Shown one piece after another: positions 1 through 8,701 of a DNA stretch of 64,000 nt; position 1 is the stretch's first letter; every line of letters begins with the position of its first letter. The stretch is from assembly GCF_014287705.1 (NCBI RefSeq), contig NZ_JACOOY010000017.1, forward strand, positions 1 through 64,000, given 5' to 3'. The notes under the pieces are model-generated. The model saw only the letters and a program-made list of their open reading frames with translations. It made no database searches and was not told where the DNA came from. The DNA is from Dorea_D hominis. Its GTDB lineage: Bacteria > Bacillota > Clostridia > Lachnospirales > Lachnospiraceae. The position numbers were made by a program, and so were the translations under genes.

Positions 1-93
1 AGACCCCTTGAAGACGACGAGGTAGATAGGTCAGAGGTGGAAGTGTGGTAACACATGGAGCTGACTGATACTAATCGGTCGAGGGCATGACCA
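1..93 (+). rRNA. 23S ribosomal RNA, 3' end (partial)
   Basis: The first bases match the conserved 3' end of bacterial 23S rRNA, including the stretch around ACTGATACTAATCGGTCGAG and the terminal GGGCATGACC that pairs with the 5' end of the molecule. The rest lies upstream of the window. The exact 3' end is uncertain by a few bases. No 5S rRNA follows; tRNA-Asp starts 70 bases later. Confidence 0.93.
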
Positions 94-162
94 AGCAAGG
101 TGATAGGTAAAGGATGAAGAATATTTCTTGTATGCAGTTTTGAAGGTACATAACCTTTATAT

Positions 163-236
163 GGCCCAGTGGCTCAGTTGGTTAGAGCGCCGCCCTGTCA
201 CGGCGGAGGTCGAGAGTTCGAGTCTCTTCTGGGTCG
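163..236 (+). tRNA. tRNA-Asp(GTC)
   Basis: Cloverleaf with acceptor GGCCCAG pairing with CTGGGTC, anticodon loop CTGTCAC (anticodon GTC) on a CCGCC/GGCGG stem, and a GTTCGAGTC T-loop. First tRNA of a seven-gene cluster behind the 23S gene. No CCA is encoded. Confidence 0.96.
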
Positions 237-243
237 TTTATAT

Positions 244-316
244 GGGATCATAGCTCAGCTGGGAGAGCATCTGCCTTACAAGCAGAGGGTCATAGGTTCG
301 AGCCCTATTGGTCCCA
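244..316 (+). tRNA. tRNA-Val(TAC)
   Basis: Acceptor GGGATCA pairs with TGGTCCC. The anticodon loop CTTACAA gives anticodon TAC on a TCTGC/GCAGA stem, and GGTTCGAGCC is the T-arm. Confidence 0.95.
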
Positions 317-323
317 TAGATAT

Positions 324-405
324 GGATGGATTCCCGAGTGGCCAAAGGGGGCAGACTGTAAATCTGTTGGCAACGCCTTCGAAGGTTCGAATCCTTCTCC
401 ATCCA
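324..405 (+). tRNA. tRNA-Tyr(GTA)
   Basis: Acceptor GGATGGA pairs with TCCATCC. The anticodon loop CTGTAAA gives anticodon GTA. The long variable arm and 82-nt length are as expected for a class II bacterial tRNA-Tyr. Confidence 0.95.
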
Positions 406-423
406 TTAGCCAACATGGCTTGT

Positions 424-496
424 GCCGATGTGGCTCAATTGGCAGAGCAGCTGATTTGTAATCAGCAGGTTATCGGTTCGAGTCCGATCATCGGCT
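424..496 (+). tRNA. tRNA-Thr(TGT)
   Basis: Acceptor GCCGATG pairs with CATCGGC. The anticodon loop TTTGTAA gives anticodon TGT on a CTGAT/ATCAG stem. Confidence 0.95.
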
Positions 497-527
497 TTAT
501 CATGAAAATGATAGAATTAAATATTAT

Positions 528-601
<74 letters not shown>

Positions 602-605
602 TTCT

Positions 606-678
<73 letters not shown>

Positions 679-703
679 TTTGTCTTAGTAAGACATTTGG
701 TAC

Positions 704-776
704 GGGCGTGTAGCTCAGGTGGTAGAGCACTTGACTTTTAATCAAGTTGTCCGGGGTTCGAATCCCCGCACGCTCA
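704..776 (+). tRNA. tRNA-Lys(TTT)
   Basis: Acceptor GGGCGTG pairs with CACGCTC. The anticodon loop CTTTTAA gives anticodon TTT. Last tRNA of the cluster; a terminator follows. Confidence 0.95.
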
Positions 777-788
777 TAGGAATGAGAG

Positions 789-822
789 AGAAGTAGTATT
801 AATTTAATACTGCTTCTTTTTT
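789..822 (+). terminator. Terminator of the rRNA-tRNA operon
   Basis: A 13-bp hairpin (AGAAGTAGTATTA against its near-complement) is followed by six T residues. It closes the operon. Confidence 0.9.
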
Positions 823-874
823 ATATATGAAATCAAACAAGAGAAAATCTGCATAATTGTTTATAGAATTATTA

Positions 875-903
875 TTGACAAAAAGAAAAAATTTGTATAT
901 TCT
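875..903 (+). promoter_or_regulatory. Promoter of the Mn2+ riboswitch/P-type ATPase transcript
   Basis: TTGACA (875-880), a 17-nt spacer and TATTCT (898-903), placing the transcription start just before the riboswitch aptamer. Confidence 0.65.
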
Positions 904-910
904 AATAACA

Positions 911-1044
911 CAATGATAAAAGGGAGTAACTGGCATCAATTAATGATGTTTACGACGTCGTCAGTACGATGAGTGATCATCCGTGTCGTAATGAAATGGT
1001 GAGACTTTTATTGCATATTTTATATGCAATAAGGTCTCTTTTTT
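911..1044 (+). promoter_or_regulatory. yybP-ykoY-type Mn2+ riboswitch with expression platform
   Basis: The aptamer starts at CAATGATAAAAGGGAGTAAC and closes with GTGAGACTTTTATTG, so ATAAAAG and CTTTTAT form P1. The GGGAGTAAC and closing GAGAC elements and the internal hairpins fit the yybP-ykoY class. The 3' P1 strand is also the 5' arm of a strong terminator (GAGAC... at 1001 to ...GTCTC plus six T at 1044), so aptamer and terminator are mutually exclusive. In this family Mn2+ stabilises P1 and turns expression on, and the genes are Mn exporters, as expected for the P-type ATPase downstream. Assignment is by motif and context only. Confidence 0.8.
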
Positions 1045-1226
1045 GTTATGGCGACGAGGAAAATGCGCCATGCTTGCATGGCAGCATTTGACGACCGCTA
1101 ATCAGCGAATAAAACTCGCAGAGCGTGTTTTATCGCTGTTATAGCGACGAGGAAATTTATGAAGAAAAGCATTTAACATCATAAAAAAGTGAATACTAAA
1201 AGAGATATTATTGCAGGAAAGGTAGA
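1045..1226 (+). other. Hairpin-rich 5' leader after the riboswitch
   Basis: This leader holds four further hairpins: 1061-1089 with GCCATGC/GCATGGC, CGCT-AATC-AGCG, AAAAC-CGC/GCG-GTTTT, and TCGCT/AGCGA. Two copies of GCGACGAGGAAA lie at 1051 and 1144. No gene was found. Function is unknown; it may be a remnant of a small dispersed repeat. Confidence 0.4.
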
Positions 1227-3791
1227 ATGAATATGTTGACAAATGAACAGGCAAAAGAAAATCAAAAAAAATATGGATGGAACGAATTGGCAGAGGGAAG
1301 GAAAAAAAGCTGTATTACATTATTTTTGGAGCAGTTTAAAGATTTTCTTGTAATTATATTGATCATATCTGCAATAATATCCGGAATTCTGGGTGATGCA
1401 GAGAGTGCTGCAGTTATTTTCCTAGTTATTACAATGAATGCCATTTTAGGAACAGTACAGACATTAAAAGCGGAACAATCTTTAAAAAGTCTGAAACAAT
1501 TGTCAGCACCGGAAGCGAAAGTAGTCAGAGACCATGCGGTGATACAGATCCCGGCAAAAGAAGTTACGATAGGGGATGAAGTGCTTATTGAAGCGGGGGA
1601 TTGTATTCCGGCAGATGGTAAATTGATAGAAACGGCAAGTTTAAAAGTAGATGAGAGTGCATTGACGGGAGAAAGTCTGTCGGTGGAGAAGAATCTGGAA
1701 GATGTTCCGGAAAATGCAGCAATCGGGGATCGGACGAATCAGGTATTTTCAGGAAGCTTTGTGACGTATGGTCACGGACGTTATGAAGTGACAGCAATTG
1801 GAATGAATACAGAGATGGGAAAGATTGCTTACCTGTTGAAGAATACTTCTGAAAAAATGACACCATTACAGAAGAATCTGGATGATTTCGGAAAGAAGTT
1901 ATCCATAATGATTTTAATATTATGTGGAATATTATTTATTTTAAGCATTTTACGTGGGGATAACATTTTAAATGCATTCCTTTTTGCTGTAGCATTGGCG
2001 GTTGCAGCAATCCCAGAAGCTTTAAGTTCTATCGTGACAATTGTTCTTTCATTTGGTACACAGAAAATGGCAAAAGAACATGCAATTATAAGAAAATTAC
2101 AGGCAGTAGAAGGACTTGGAAGTGTTTCTGTAATCTGTTCTGATAAGACCGGAACCTTAACACAAAATAAAATGACAGTAGAAGACTATTATATTTATCC
2201 AAAGCGAATCTCCGTGTCTGAGCTCAATTTTGAAAATGATTCGGAAAAGGAATTGTTGATTTCCAGCATTTTGTGTAATGATGGAATGATCACAGATGGA
2301 GAGCAGATTGGAGATCCTACGGAAACGGCATTACTCGCAGTTCTGCAGGAAAAAAAGTATATAGAATATTCGTTTTCTGATGTCAGAGCAGCCTGTCCGA
2401 GATTATCGGAGATACCATTTGACAGTGACCGGAAAATGATGTCAACGGAAAACAAATGTGATGGAAGATATGTAATTTATGTAAAGGGTGCAGTAGATGT
2501 TCTTTTAAAGAGAATTACACATATCCGAAAATATGGAAGTGAAAAGCCGGAATTGATCAATGAGGAAGACAGATTATATATTGAAAAACAGAATCTTGAA
2601 TTTTCACGAGAAGGGCTTCGTGTGCTGGCATTTGCGTACAAAGAATTAGATGCAGAGAAAGAACTTACTTTAGAAGATGAAAATAATCTGGTATTTTTAG
2701 GATTGATTGCAATGATGGATCCGCCACGGCAGGAGTCAAAACAGGCAGTCAAGGAGTGTATTAAAGCGGGAATCCGCCCGGTCATGATTACTGGTGATCA
2801 TAAAGTGACGGCTGCTGCGATAGCAAAAAGAATTGGTATTATTAAAAATGAATCGGAGGCATGTGAAGGGGCAGTTATTGAAGAAATGTCAGATGAAGAA
2901 CTGAGGACATTTGTAGAAGGAATTTCAGTATATGCGCGTGTTTCGCCGGAACATAAGATCCGGATCGTGCGTGCTTGGCAGGAACGTGGAAATATTGTTG
3001 CAATGACCGGTGACGGTGTGAATGATGCACCTGCATTGAAGCAGGCTGATGTCGGAGTTGCAATGGGAATTACGGGAAGTGAAGTATCTAAAGATGCTGC
3101 CGCAATGGTGCTTACAGATGACAATTTCGCAACGATTATAAAGGCAGTGGAAAATGGAAGAAATCTTTATCAGAATATAAAAAATGCCATTCAGTTTTTG
3201 CTTTCAGGAAATTTAGCAGCAATTCTTTCGGTATTATATGCATCTGTTGTTAATTTACCAGTCCCATTTGCACCGGTTCATTTACTTTTTATCAATCTGC
3301 TTACGGACAGCCTTCCGGCAATTGCACTGGGGTTGGAGCCGCACACAAAAGCGGTGATGGAAGAAAAACCAAGACCAATGAAGGAGTCAATTTTGAATAG
3401 AAAATTTCTTACAGATATAAGTGTAGAAGGTCTGGTTATTGGAATTATGACGATGACGGGATATTTTATTGGCTATAGTGAGAGCGGTGCGCTGCTTGGA
3501 AGTACAATGGCATTTGGAATCTTGTGTACCAGCCGTCTGATACATGGATTTAATTGTAAATCCAGAAAACCAATTTTATTTACAAAGAAATTTTTTAATA
3601 ATCCATATCTGATCGGAGCATTTGGAATGGGATTGCTATTGATCACAGGAGTATTAATGATCCCTGGATTACATGGGATTTTCCAGGTGGCAGCATTAGA
3701 CTGGCAGCATTTATTGATAGTATACGGTCTGGCATTGCTTAATTTACCGGTTATACAGGGAATAAAATTAATTCGTGTGGGACGAGTTTAA
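1227..3791 (+). CDS. P-type cation-transporting ATPase (P2A type, probable Mn2+/Ca2+ exporter)
   Basis: An 854-residue P-type ATPase of normal length. Visible features are the N-terminal cation ATPase region, TGES (actuator loop, TALTGES-like), an SDKTGTLT phosphorylation motif with aspartate near residue 306, MTGDGVNDAPALK in the hinge, the PEAL-type M4 sequence (AAIPEALS), and about ten membrane segments. It hydrolyses ATP to move divalent cations across the cytoplasmic membrane. The family is usually labelled calcium-transporting. The Mn2+ riboswitch directly upstream makes manganese efflux the better inference, as in Lactococcus YoaB. An AGGAAAGG ribosome binding site precedes the ATG at 1227. 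It is monocistronic or weakly linked to the next gene. Confidence 0.92.
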   Translation: MNMLTNEQAKENQKKYGWNELAEGRKKSCITLFLEQFKDFLVIILIISAIISGILGDAESAAVIFLVITMNAILGTVQTLKAEQSLKSLKQLSAPEAKVVRDHAVIQIPAKEVTIGDEVLIEAGDCIPADGKLIETASLKVDESALTGESLSVEKNLEDVPENAAIGDRTNQVFSGSFVTYGHGRYEVTAIGMNTEMGKIAYLLKNTSEKMTPLQKNLDDFGKKLSIMILILCGILFILSILRGDNILNAFLFAVALAVAAIPEALSSIVTIVLSFGTQKMAKEHAIIRKLQAVEGLGSVSVICSDKTGTLTQNKMTVEDYYIYPKRISVSELNFENDSEKELLISSILCNDGMITDGEQIGDPTETALLAVLQEKKYIEYSFSDVRAACPRLSEIPFDSDRKMMSTENKCDGRYVIYVKGAVDVLLKRITHIRKYGSEKPELINEEDRLYIEKQNLEFSREGLRVLAFAYKELDAEKELTLEDENNLVFLGLIAMMDPPRQESKQAVKECIKAGIRPVMITGDHKVTAAAIAKRIGIIKNESEACEGAVIEEMSDEELRTFVEGISVYARVSPEHKIRIVRAWQERGNIVAMTGDGVNDAPALKQADVGVAMGITGSEVSKDAAAMVLTDDNFATIIKAVENGRNLYQNIKNAIQFLLSGNLAAILSVLYASVVNLPVPFAPVHLLFINLLTDSLPAIALGLEPHTKAVMEEKPRPMKESILNRKFLTDISVEGLVIGIMTMTGYFIGYSESGALLGSTMAFGILCTSRLIHGFNCKSRKPILFTKKFFNNPYLIGAFGMGLLLITGVLMIPGLHGIFQVAALDWQHLLIVYGLALLNLPVIQGIKLIRVGRV

Positions 3792-3928
3792 TTTTCATAT
3801 CACTGTTAGCTGCCTTATCATTCGGAGAAAGGTGTCGGTGGCAGATTGTGTGTGTATAAAAGAGATTATGGAATGAAGGAAAATTTTAGGAGCGCAAAAG
3901 TAAAGAACATAAGGAGTAAAGAAATTAT

Positions 3929-5089
3929 ATGGAATTAAACCGGGAGAATATGAAAAAAATACGAGAATTAATTTTGTTTACAGCAATTGTAATTGTCTGC
4001 TTGTGGAAATTTAATATGGTATTGCAAGTGTTATTGAAAGGATTAAATATATTCATTCCTTTTCTTTTAGGCGGAGCAATTGCATTTGTGTTAAATGTCC
4101 CGATGAATTTTGTGGAAAGACATTTATTTTCAGAGGATAAAAGAAAAGGAAAACGCTACATGCAAAAGGCAGCACGACCGTGTAGTATGATTCTTGTATT
4201 GATCTTTGTATTTGGAGTTGTAGCTGCGGTGATGTTTGTTTTAGTTCCACAACTGGGAAATACTTTTTCAAATCTAGGGAAAAATGTTCAGATATTTCTT
4301 CCACATGTACAGGCATGGGCAAAACAAGTTTTCCACAATAATAAGGAAATTATGAACATTGTGAATAATATTGAATTTGACTGGGATAAGATTATGAATA
4401 CCGGAATCGGTTTCTTTAAAAATGGTGCCGGAAGTGTGCTGGATTCCACGATAACAGCGGCAAAAAGTATCGTGAGTGGAGTCACAACATTTTTTATTGC
4501 ATTTGTATTTGCTATCTATATCCTTTTGCAAAAAGAGAAGCTGGAAATCCAGGCTAAAAAAGTATTATTTGCTTTTGTACGAAAAGGACGTGCAGAGGCA
4601 ATAATTGAAGTATGTTCTCTGACATATAAGACATTTTCCAGTTTTCTGACAGGACAATGTCTGGAGGCAGTGATTTTAGGTTCTATGTTTGTTGTTGCAA
4701 TGACAATTTTCCGTCTGCCTTATGCATTGCTGATAGGAATTGTGATAGCATTTACTGCACTGATTCCGATATTTGGAGCATTTGTTGGGTGTGGAATAGG
4801 AGTTTTACTTATTTTTATGGTAAATCCGGCAAAAGCAGCTATTTTTATCGTACTGTTTCTTGTATTGCAGCAGATAGAAGGAAATCTTATTTATCCACAT
4901 GTTGTTGGAAATTCAGTGGGGCTTCCGTCTATTTGGGTACTTGCAGCGGTTAGTGTCGGGGGAAGTCTGATGGGAATTACAGGAATGTTGATATTTATTC
5001 CAATTGTATCTGTGCTATATGCATTGTTTCGGGAAGTTGTATATTTAAAATTGAAGAAAAATAAGATCGATCCGGGGAAGATCCGCTAG
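3929..5089 (+). CDS. AI-2E family transporter (YtvI-like permease)
   Basis: A 386-residue polytopic membrane protein with about seven to eight hydrophobic segments. It has the family's C-terminal block, with QQIEGNLIYPHVVG and a following glycine-rich helix, typical of the AI-2E/UPF0118 permeases. B. subtilis YtvI and E. coli TqsA are relatives. The substrate is unknown, and some members act as Na+/H+ antiporters. An AAGGAG ribosome binding site sits 12 nt before the ATG. It lies 137 bp after the ATPase on the same strand with no clear terminator between. Confidence 0.88.
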   Translation: MELNRENMKKIRELILFTAIVIVCLWKFNMVLQVLLKGLNIFIPFLLGGAIAFVLNVPMNFVERHLFSEDKRKGKRYMQKAARPCSMILVLIFVFGVVAAVMFVLVPQLGNTFSNLGKNVQIFLPHVQAWAKQVFHNNKEIMNIVNNIEFDWDKIMNTGIGFFKNGAGSVLDSTITAAKSIVSGVTTFFIAFVFAIYILLQKEKLEIQAKKVLFAFVRKGRAEAIIEVCSLTYKTFSSFLTGQCLEAVILGSMFVVAMTIFRLPYALLIGIVIAFTALIPIFGAFVGCGIGVLLIFMVNPAKAAIFIVLFLVLQQIEGNLIYPHVVGNSVGLPSIWVLAAVSVGGSLMGITGMLIFIPIVSVLYALFREVVYLKLKKNKIDPGKIR

Positions 5090-5112
5090 CAGGAAAAAGA
5101 TTGTCTGAGACA

Positions 5113-5141
5113 TTGGTTTTGCAGAAATAATGCGATATAAT
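5113..5141 (+). promoter_or_regulatory. Probable promoter of the beta-helix gene
   Basis: TTGGTT (5113-5118), a 17-nt spacer and a perfect TATAAT (5136-5141), 31 bp before the start codon. Confidence 0.6.
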
Positions 5142-5172
5142 ATACTCCAAAGTAGTAATTTGGGAGGTATTT

Positions 5173-7161
5173 ATGAAGAAGAGAGTAATTACAGTGCTTT
5201 TGTCAGGAATGATCGCCATGGCATGTACGATTGGCATGAATCCGGTAGAAAGTCAGGCGCAGGAGAAAGTTCATACAGAGAATCAGATTGCAGTACAGGA
5301 TGCAGAAGAGACGGATGACAGTGTCATTACTGTAAGTGCAAAGAATGGATCTGATATAGCAAGGGAATTAGATAATGCTTTAAAAGAGGCAAGAGATACA
5401 GCTACAGACAGCAATCCGGTTACAGTAAAGGTAGTGGCAGGAAGCTATAAGCTGAGCTCCACGTTACATATTTACAGCAATACGACACTGGATCTGACGG
5501 AAGGCGTAACATTTACTTATTCAAGAACATCCAGTAATATGATAGAGACAGGAACAAATGGTACTTATAAAGGACATTCAGATTTTAATGCAAGTTTAGC
5601 TTGTAAAGGATATAGCGGATTCCGAAATATTTCTATTATAGGTGGAAAATGGCTTGGAAATAGCAATTGTGATTCTTCTTTGATTCGTCTTTTTCATGCA
5701 AAGAATATTAAACTGGAAAATGTAACAGTATCAGGTGGAGGATGTGCACATCAGGTAGAACTTGCTGCAATTGATGGACTGAAAGTTAATAAATGTACGT
5801 TCAAAGATCTGGCAAGGAGAAAAAGCAGTGGCAATTTAAAACAGGAAGCTTTGCAGTTTGATATTCCATGTGATACATCTATTTATAAAAGTACATATTT
5901 GGATGGAACAACAATGAAAAATGTGGAAGTTACGAATTGTTTGTTCCAGAATGTACCACGTGGAGTAGGTACTCATACTCTTCTTAATGGCGCTTACCAT
6001 GAAAATATTAAGATTACGGGAAATATTTTTAAAAATATACAGGAAGAAGCAATCATTGCATTAACATATTATAACTGTGAGATAAAAAATAATGTCATTG
6101 AAAATTGTGGCGGTGGTGTGTTAATTCAATATTTCAAACCACTTTCCAGTTCGGTAATGTCTACAATCTTTGATGGAAAGAAAGTTTACAAAGGACAGGT
6201 TCGCCATAATGCTAAAATGGTCGTTGAAAACAACCGTATGACGATCAAGTATACGAAATACAGTGATGAAGTATGCGGAGTTAAAGTTTACGGCAGAAAA
6301 GTTAGTACTACAGAAAAAGATAAGAAAAATAAAACAATCCCGAAAAAAGATTATTATATTAGTGGAGTAAAAGTAAGAAATAATGTAATTACTACAGCCG
6401 GACATGGTGTCCATATGATGGATGTACAGGATAGTGAGGCAACAGGTAATAAAATTACAGGAAAAAATTATTATGCTAAAGATCCAAGAAGGAAGAAATA
6501 TGATGGCGTATTTGTAGATTTAGGATCAAAAAGAATTACTACAAATTCTAATATAATAAAAAATATGGCTCGAAGCGGTGTGTTTACACAGAATTACAGT
6601 ACATCAATGATTATTACAAATAATCAGATTTCCGGCTGTAAACAGCATGGTGTACAGATGTTCAATAAGAGTACCTGCGGAAAGCTTTCCAGAAATGTGA
6701 TCAGTAATATAAAAGAGCATGCAGTACATATTACAAAATCAACAGCCAATATTAGTGGAAATACAATCTCCGGAGTACCATATGGAGTATTTGTATCTTC
6801 TGATGCAAAAGGAAAGATTTATCAGAACACATATAAGAGTGGTGTAAAGAAAAAGGTTTATGTTGGTGGTAAGACGTCTGGAATAACATCAAAAGCGCCA
6901 AAGATAACAAAGAAATCCGGAAGTAAGACTTCTATGACTGTGAAATGGAAAAAAGTATCCGGTGCAGGAGGATATGAAGTGCAGTACAGCACGGATCCGA
7001 AACTTGTTTCGGGTGTGAAAAGTGTATCCTTATCTGCCAAGAAGACATCTGCTTCTATGAAAAAGCCGGCAGCAGGAAAGACATATTATGTGAAGGTGCT
7101 GTCTTATAAGAAAGTGAAGGGAATGCAGATGTATAGTTCTGCGAAAGCGATGAAATTATAA
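5173..7161 (+). CDS. Secreted right-handed parallel beta-helix protein with C-terminal fibronectin III domain
   Basis: 662 residues. An N-terminal signal peptide (MKKRVITVLLSGMIAMACT, cleavage near SQAQ) shows export. Residues about 55-560 carry many short asparagine-, glycine- and isoleucine-rich turns (NNVIENCGGGV, GNTISGV and similar) typical of pectate-lyase-like or pectin-degrading right-handed beta-helices. The last 90 residues form a fibronectin III domain (TVKWKKVSGAGGYEVQYS). No catalytic set of a known lyase family could be identified, so substrate and activity are open; a cell-surface or extracellular polysaccharide role is inferred. GGGAGG is the ribosome binding site. No LPXTG or transmembrane anchor is present. 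Confidence 0.8.
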   Translation: MKKRVITVLLSGMIAMACTIGMNPVESQAQEKVHTENQIAVQDAEETDDSVITVSAKNGSDIARELDNALKEARDTATDSNPVTVKVVAGSYKLSSTLHIYSNTTLDLTEGVTFTYSRTSSNMIETGTNGTYKGHSDFNASLACKGYSGFRNISIIGGKWLGNSNCDSSLIRLFHAKNIKLENVTVSGGGCAHQVELAAIDGLKVNKCTFKDLARRKSSGNLKQEALQFDIPCDTSIYKSTYLDGTTMKNVEVTNCLFQNVPRGVGTHTLLNGAYHENIKITGNIFKNIQEEAIIALTYYNCEIKNNVIENCGGGVLIQYFKPLSSSVMSTIFDGKKVYKGQVRHNAKMVVENNRMTIKYTKYSDEVCGVKVYGRKVSTTEKDKKNKTIPKKDYYISGVKVRNNVITTAGHGVHMMDVQDSEATGNKITGKNYYAKDPRRKKYDGVFVDLGSKRITTNSNIIKNMARSGVFTQNYSTSMIITNNQISGCKQHGVQMFNKSTCGKLSRNVISNIKEHAVHITKSTANISGNTISGVPYGVFVSSDAKGKIYQNTYKSGVKKKVYVGGKTSGITSKAPKITKKSGSKTSMTVKWKKVSGAGGYEVQYSTDPKLVSGVKSVSLSAKKTSASMKKPAAGKTYYVKVLSYKKVKGMQMYSSAKAMKL

Positions 7162-7282
7162 AGCCATTCGGAATGCGCTACGGCTACTTCCTCATGACGG
7201 CTGTTGCCCAATAAGCCAAAGCCGAGCCAGCTCCAACGCGAAAAACGCGTCGTCGCTGTAGGGCTGTCGCCCAATAAGCCTA
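7162..7282. repeat. GC-rich intergenic hairpin and short duplicated motif
   Basis: Two near-identical copies of GGCTGT(T/C)GCCCAATAAGCC occur about 62 bp apart, with an AACGCGAAAAACGCGT hairpin between. Base composition is unlike the flanking genes. It resembles a small dispersed repeat, which could not be checked here. Confidence 0.4.
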
Positions 7283-7341
7283 AAAATAAAGACGCTGGGA
7301 ATTGGATGTAAGTACATCCTTTCCCAGCGTCTTTATTTTTA
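7283..7341. terminator. Bidirectional terminator between the beta-helix and rubrerythrin genes
   Basis: A 20-bp nearly perfect stem (AAAATAAAGACGCTGGGAA and its complement) has A-runs on one side and T-runs on the other, so it can end both convergent transcripts. Confidence 0.9.
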
Positions 7342-7360
7342 TCCTTACTCGGCTTGTAGC

Positions 7361-7903
7361 TTAGCCAAAGTATCTCTTAAGCAGTCCTTCGAATGCTTTT
7401 CCGTGACGTGCTTCGTCTCTTGCCATCTCGTGTACCGTGTCGTGGATTGCATCCAGATTTGCAGCTTTTGCACGTTTTGCAAGGTCGAATTTACCAGCTG
7501 TCGCACCGTTCTCAGCGTCTACTCTGAGCTCAAGGTTCTTCTTAGTGCTGTCTGTGATAACTTCTCCGAGGAGCTCAGCGAATTTAGCAGCGTGTTCAGC
7601 CTCTTCGTAAGCAGCTTTTTCATAGTATAATCCAATCTCCGGGTATCCTTCTCTGTGAGCAACTCTTGCCATTGCCAGGTACATACCAACTTCTGAACAT
7701 TCTCCTTCGAAGTTTGCTCTTAAATCAGCAAGGATGTCTTCGCTTACACCTTTAGCTACTCCTACTACATGCTCAGCAGCCCATTCTCTCTCACCTGTCT
7801 GCTCTTTGAACTTGTCAGCACCTACTCCGCAGACTGGACATTTCTCCGGTGCAGCTTCTCCTTCGTAAACATAACCACATACTGTACAAACAAATTTTTT
7901 CAT
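7361..7903 (-). CDS. Reverse rubrerythrin (peroxide-scavenging)
   Basis: 180 residues. The N-terminal 36 residues are a rubredoxin-like iron site with two CxxC pairs (CTVCGY and CPVCGV). A four-helix diiron domain follows, with FEGECSEVGMY, YEEAEHAAKF and the DEARHGKAF EXXH motif. The rubredoxin domain comes first, opposite to classical rubrerythrin, which defines the reverse rubrerythrins that protect clostridia from oxygen and H2O2. It reduces peroxide in the cytoplasm using NADH-linked electron donors. The leader (7904-8029) contains a PerR-like palindrome, and perR lies just upstream in the same orientation. Confidence 0.93.
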   Translation of the reverse strand: MKKFVCTVCGYVYEGEAAPEKCPVCGVGADKFKEQTGEREWAAEHVVGVAKGVSEDILADLRANFEGECSEVGMYLAMARVAHREGYPEIGLYYEKAAYEEAEHAAKFAELLGEVITDSTKKNLELRVDAENGATAGKFDLAKRAKAANLDAIHDTVHEMARDEARHGKAFEGLLKRYFG

Positions 7904-7950
7904 AATGTTGATCTCCTTTTCTTATAATTAATTTTTATTGTGTTTTGCAA

Positions 7951-7980
7951 TATCAATATTAGTAATTGTTACTGATATTA
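7951..7980. promoter_or_regulatory. Candidate PerR operator upstream of rubrerythrin
   Basis: Inverted repeat centred on TTAGTAA-TT-GTTACTGA, inside a longer AATATCA...TGATATT dyad, about 55-75 bp upstream of the rubrerythrin start. It fits the 7-1-7 style of Fur/PerR boxes loosely. Confidence 0.5.
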
Positions 7981-8029
7981 ATCTACCATACTTATTGAAA
8001 AATGTCAATCATTAAATTAACTTTTTTCA

Positions 8030-8431
8030 TTAATTTTTGCCTTTTTTGAAGCATGCTGGACAAATACCAGAAAACAATGTTGTGTGAGATTCTATCAAGC
8101 CATCAAAGTTCTTACCTGCAGCTTCGTTCATCTCGTGGAAATACTTTACATCCATATCCAGATCAATGACTGCACCACAGGAAGTGCAGGTAAAATGATA
8201 ATGTGGCTTCGTACATCCATCAAAACGATCTCCGCCATCCAGCGTAGTGATCTTGAGTGCTTCGCCCATGTCGGCTAAAAGATTCAGATTGCGATATACG
8301 GTACCAAGGCTGATGCGCGGAAATTCTTCTTTTACATGCTCATAAACAGTATCTGCAGTAGGATGTTCCGTTGTATGCATAAGATATTCTTTGATACACT
8401 CTCGCTGCCTGCTATATTTTAATGTAGCCAT
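8030..8431 (-). CDS. perR: Fur-family peroxide regulator (PerR)
   Basis: 133 residues from the ATG at 8431, chosen because GAAAGGAG precedes it; a longer frame upstream lacks such a site. N-terminal winged helix (TADTVYEHVKEEFPRISLGTVYRNL), the regulatory metal site with GGDRFDG and KPHYHFTC, and two CxxC pairs (CTSCG, CPAC) for structural zinc. It represses peroxide-defence genes until metal-catalysed oxidation releases it. Its own leader contains a near-perfect PerR box, implying autoregulation, and rubrerythrin downstream is the likely main target. Confidence 0.9.
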   Translation of the reverse strand: MATLKYSRQRECIKEYLMHTTEHPTADTVYEHVKEEFPRISLGTVYRNLNLLADMGEALKITTLDGGDRFDGCTKPHYHFTCTSCGAVIDLDMDVKYFHEMNEAAGKNFDGLIESHTTLFSGICPACFKKGKN

Positions 8432-8453
8432 AAGCAATCTCCTTTCAATAATA

Positions 8454-8471
8454 GTAATAATTATTATAATT
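8454..8471. promoter_or_regulatory. PerR box upstream of perR
   Basis: The sequence TAATAATTATTATAATTA matches the PerR box TTATAATNATTATAA with about one mismatch, just upstream of the perR ribosome binding site. Confidence 0.7.
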
Positions 8472-8605
8472 AGTATAAGATAATGATACAAGATTGTCAA
8501 CAAGCAATCTGAAAATGTAACAATTTGTAACAAAATACTACATGGAAATGTCGTAGTATATCAAATACTGTAGTGTGATAGAAGCTTAAAAAAGCGTAAA
8601 TAAGG

Positions 8606-8633
8606 TTGACATGATTGCGTTTGATGATATAAT
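8606..8633 (+). promoter_or_regulatory. Promoter of the NlpC/P60 gene
   Basis: TTGACA (8606-8611), a 16-nt spacer and TATAAT (8628-8633), about 68 bp before the start codon. Confidence 0.75.
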
Positions 8634-8701
8634 AATCACGTAACATATGTAACAATTCTGTAATATTTACAAAAGATAAGAAAACATAAAGGAGGGAGTT
8701 T

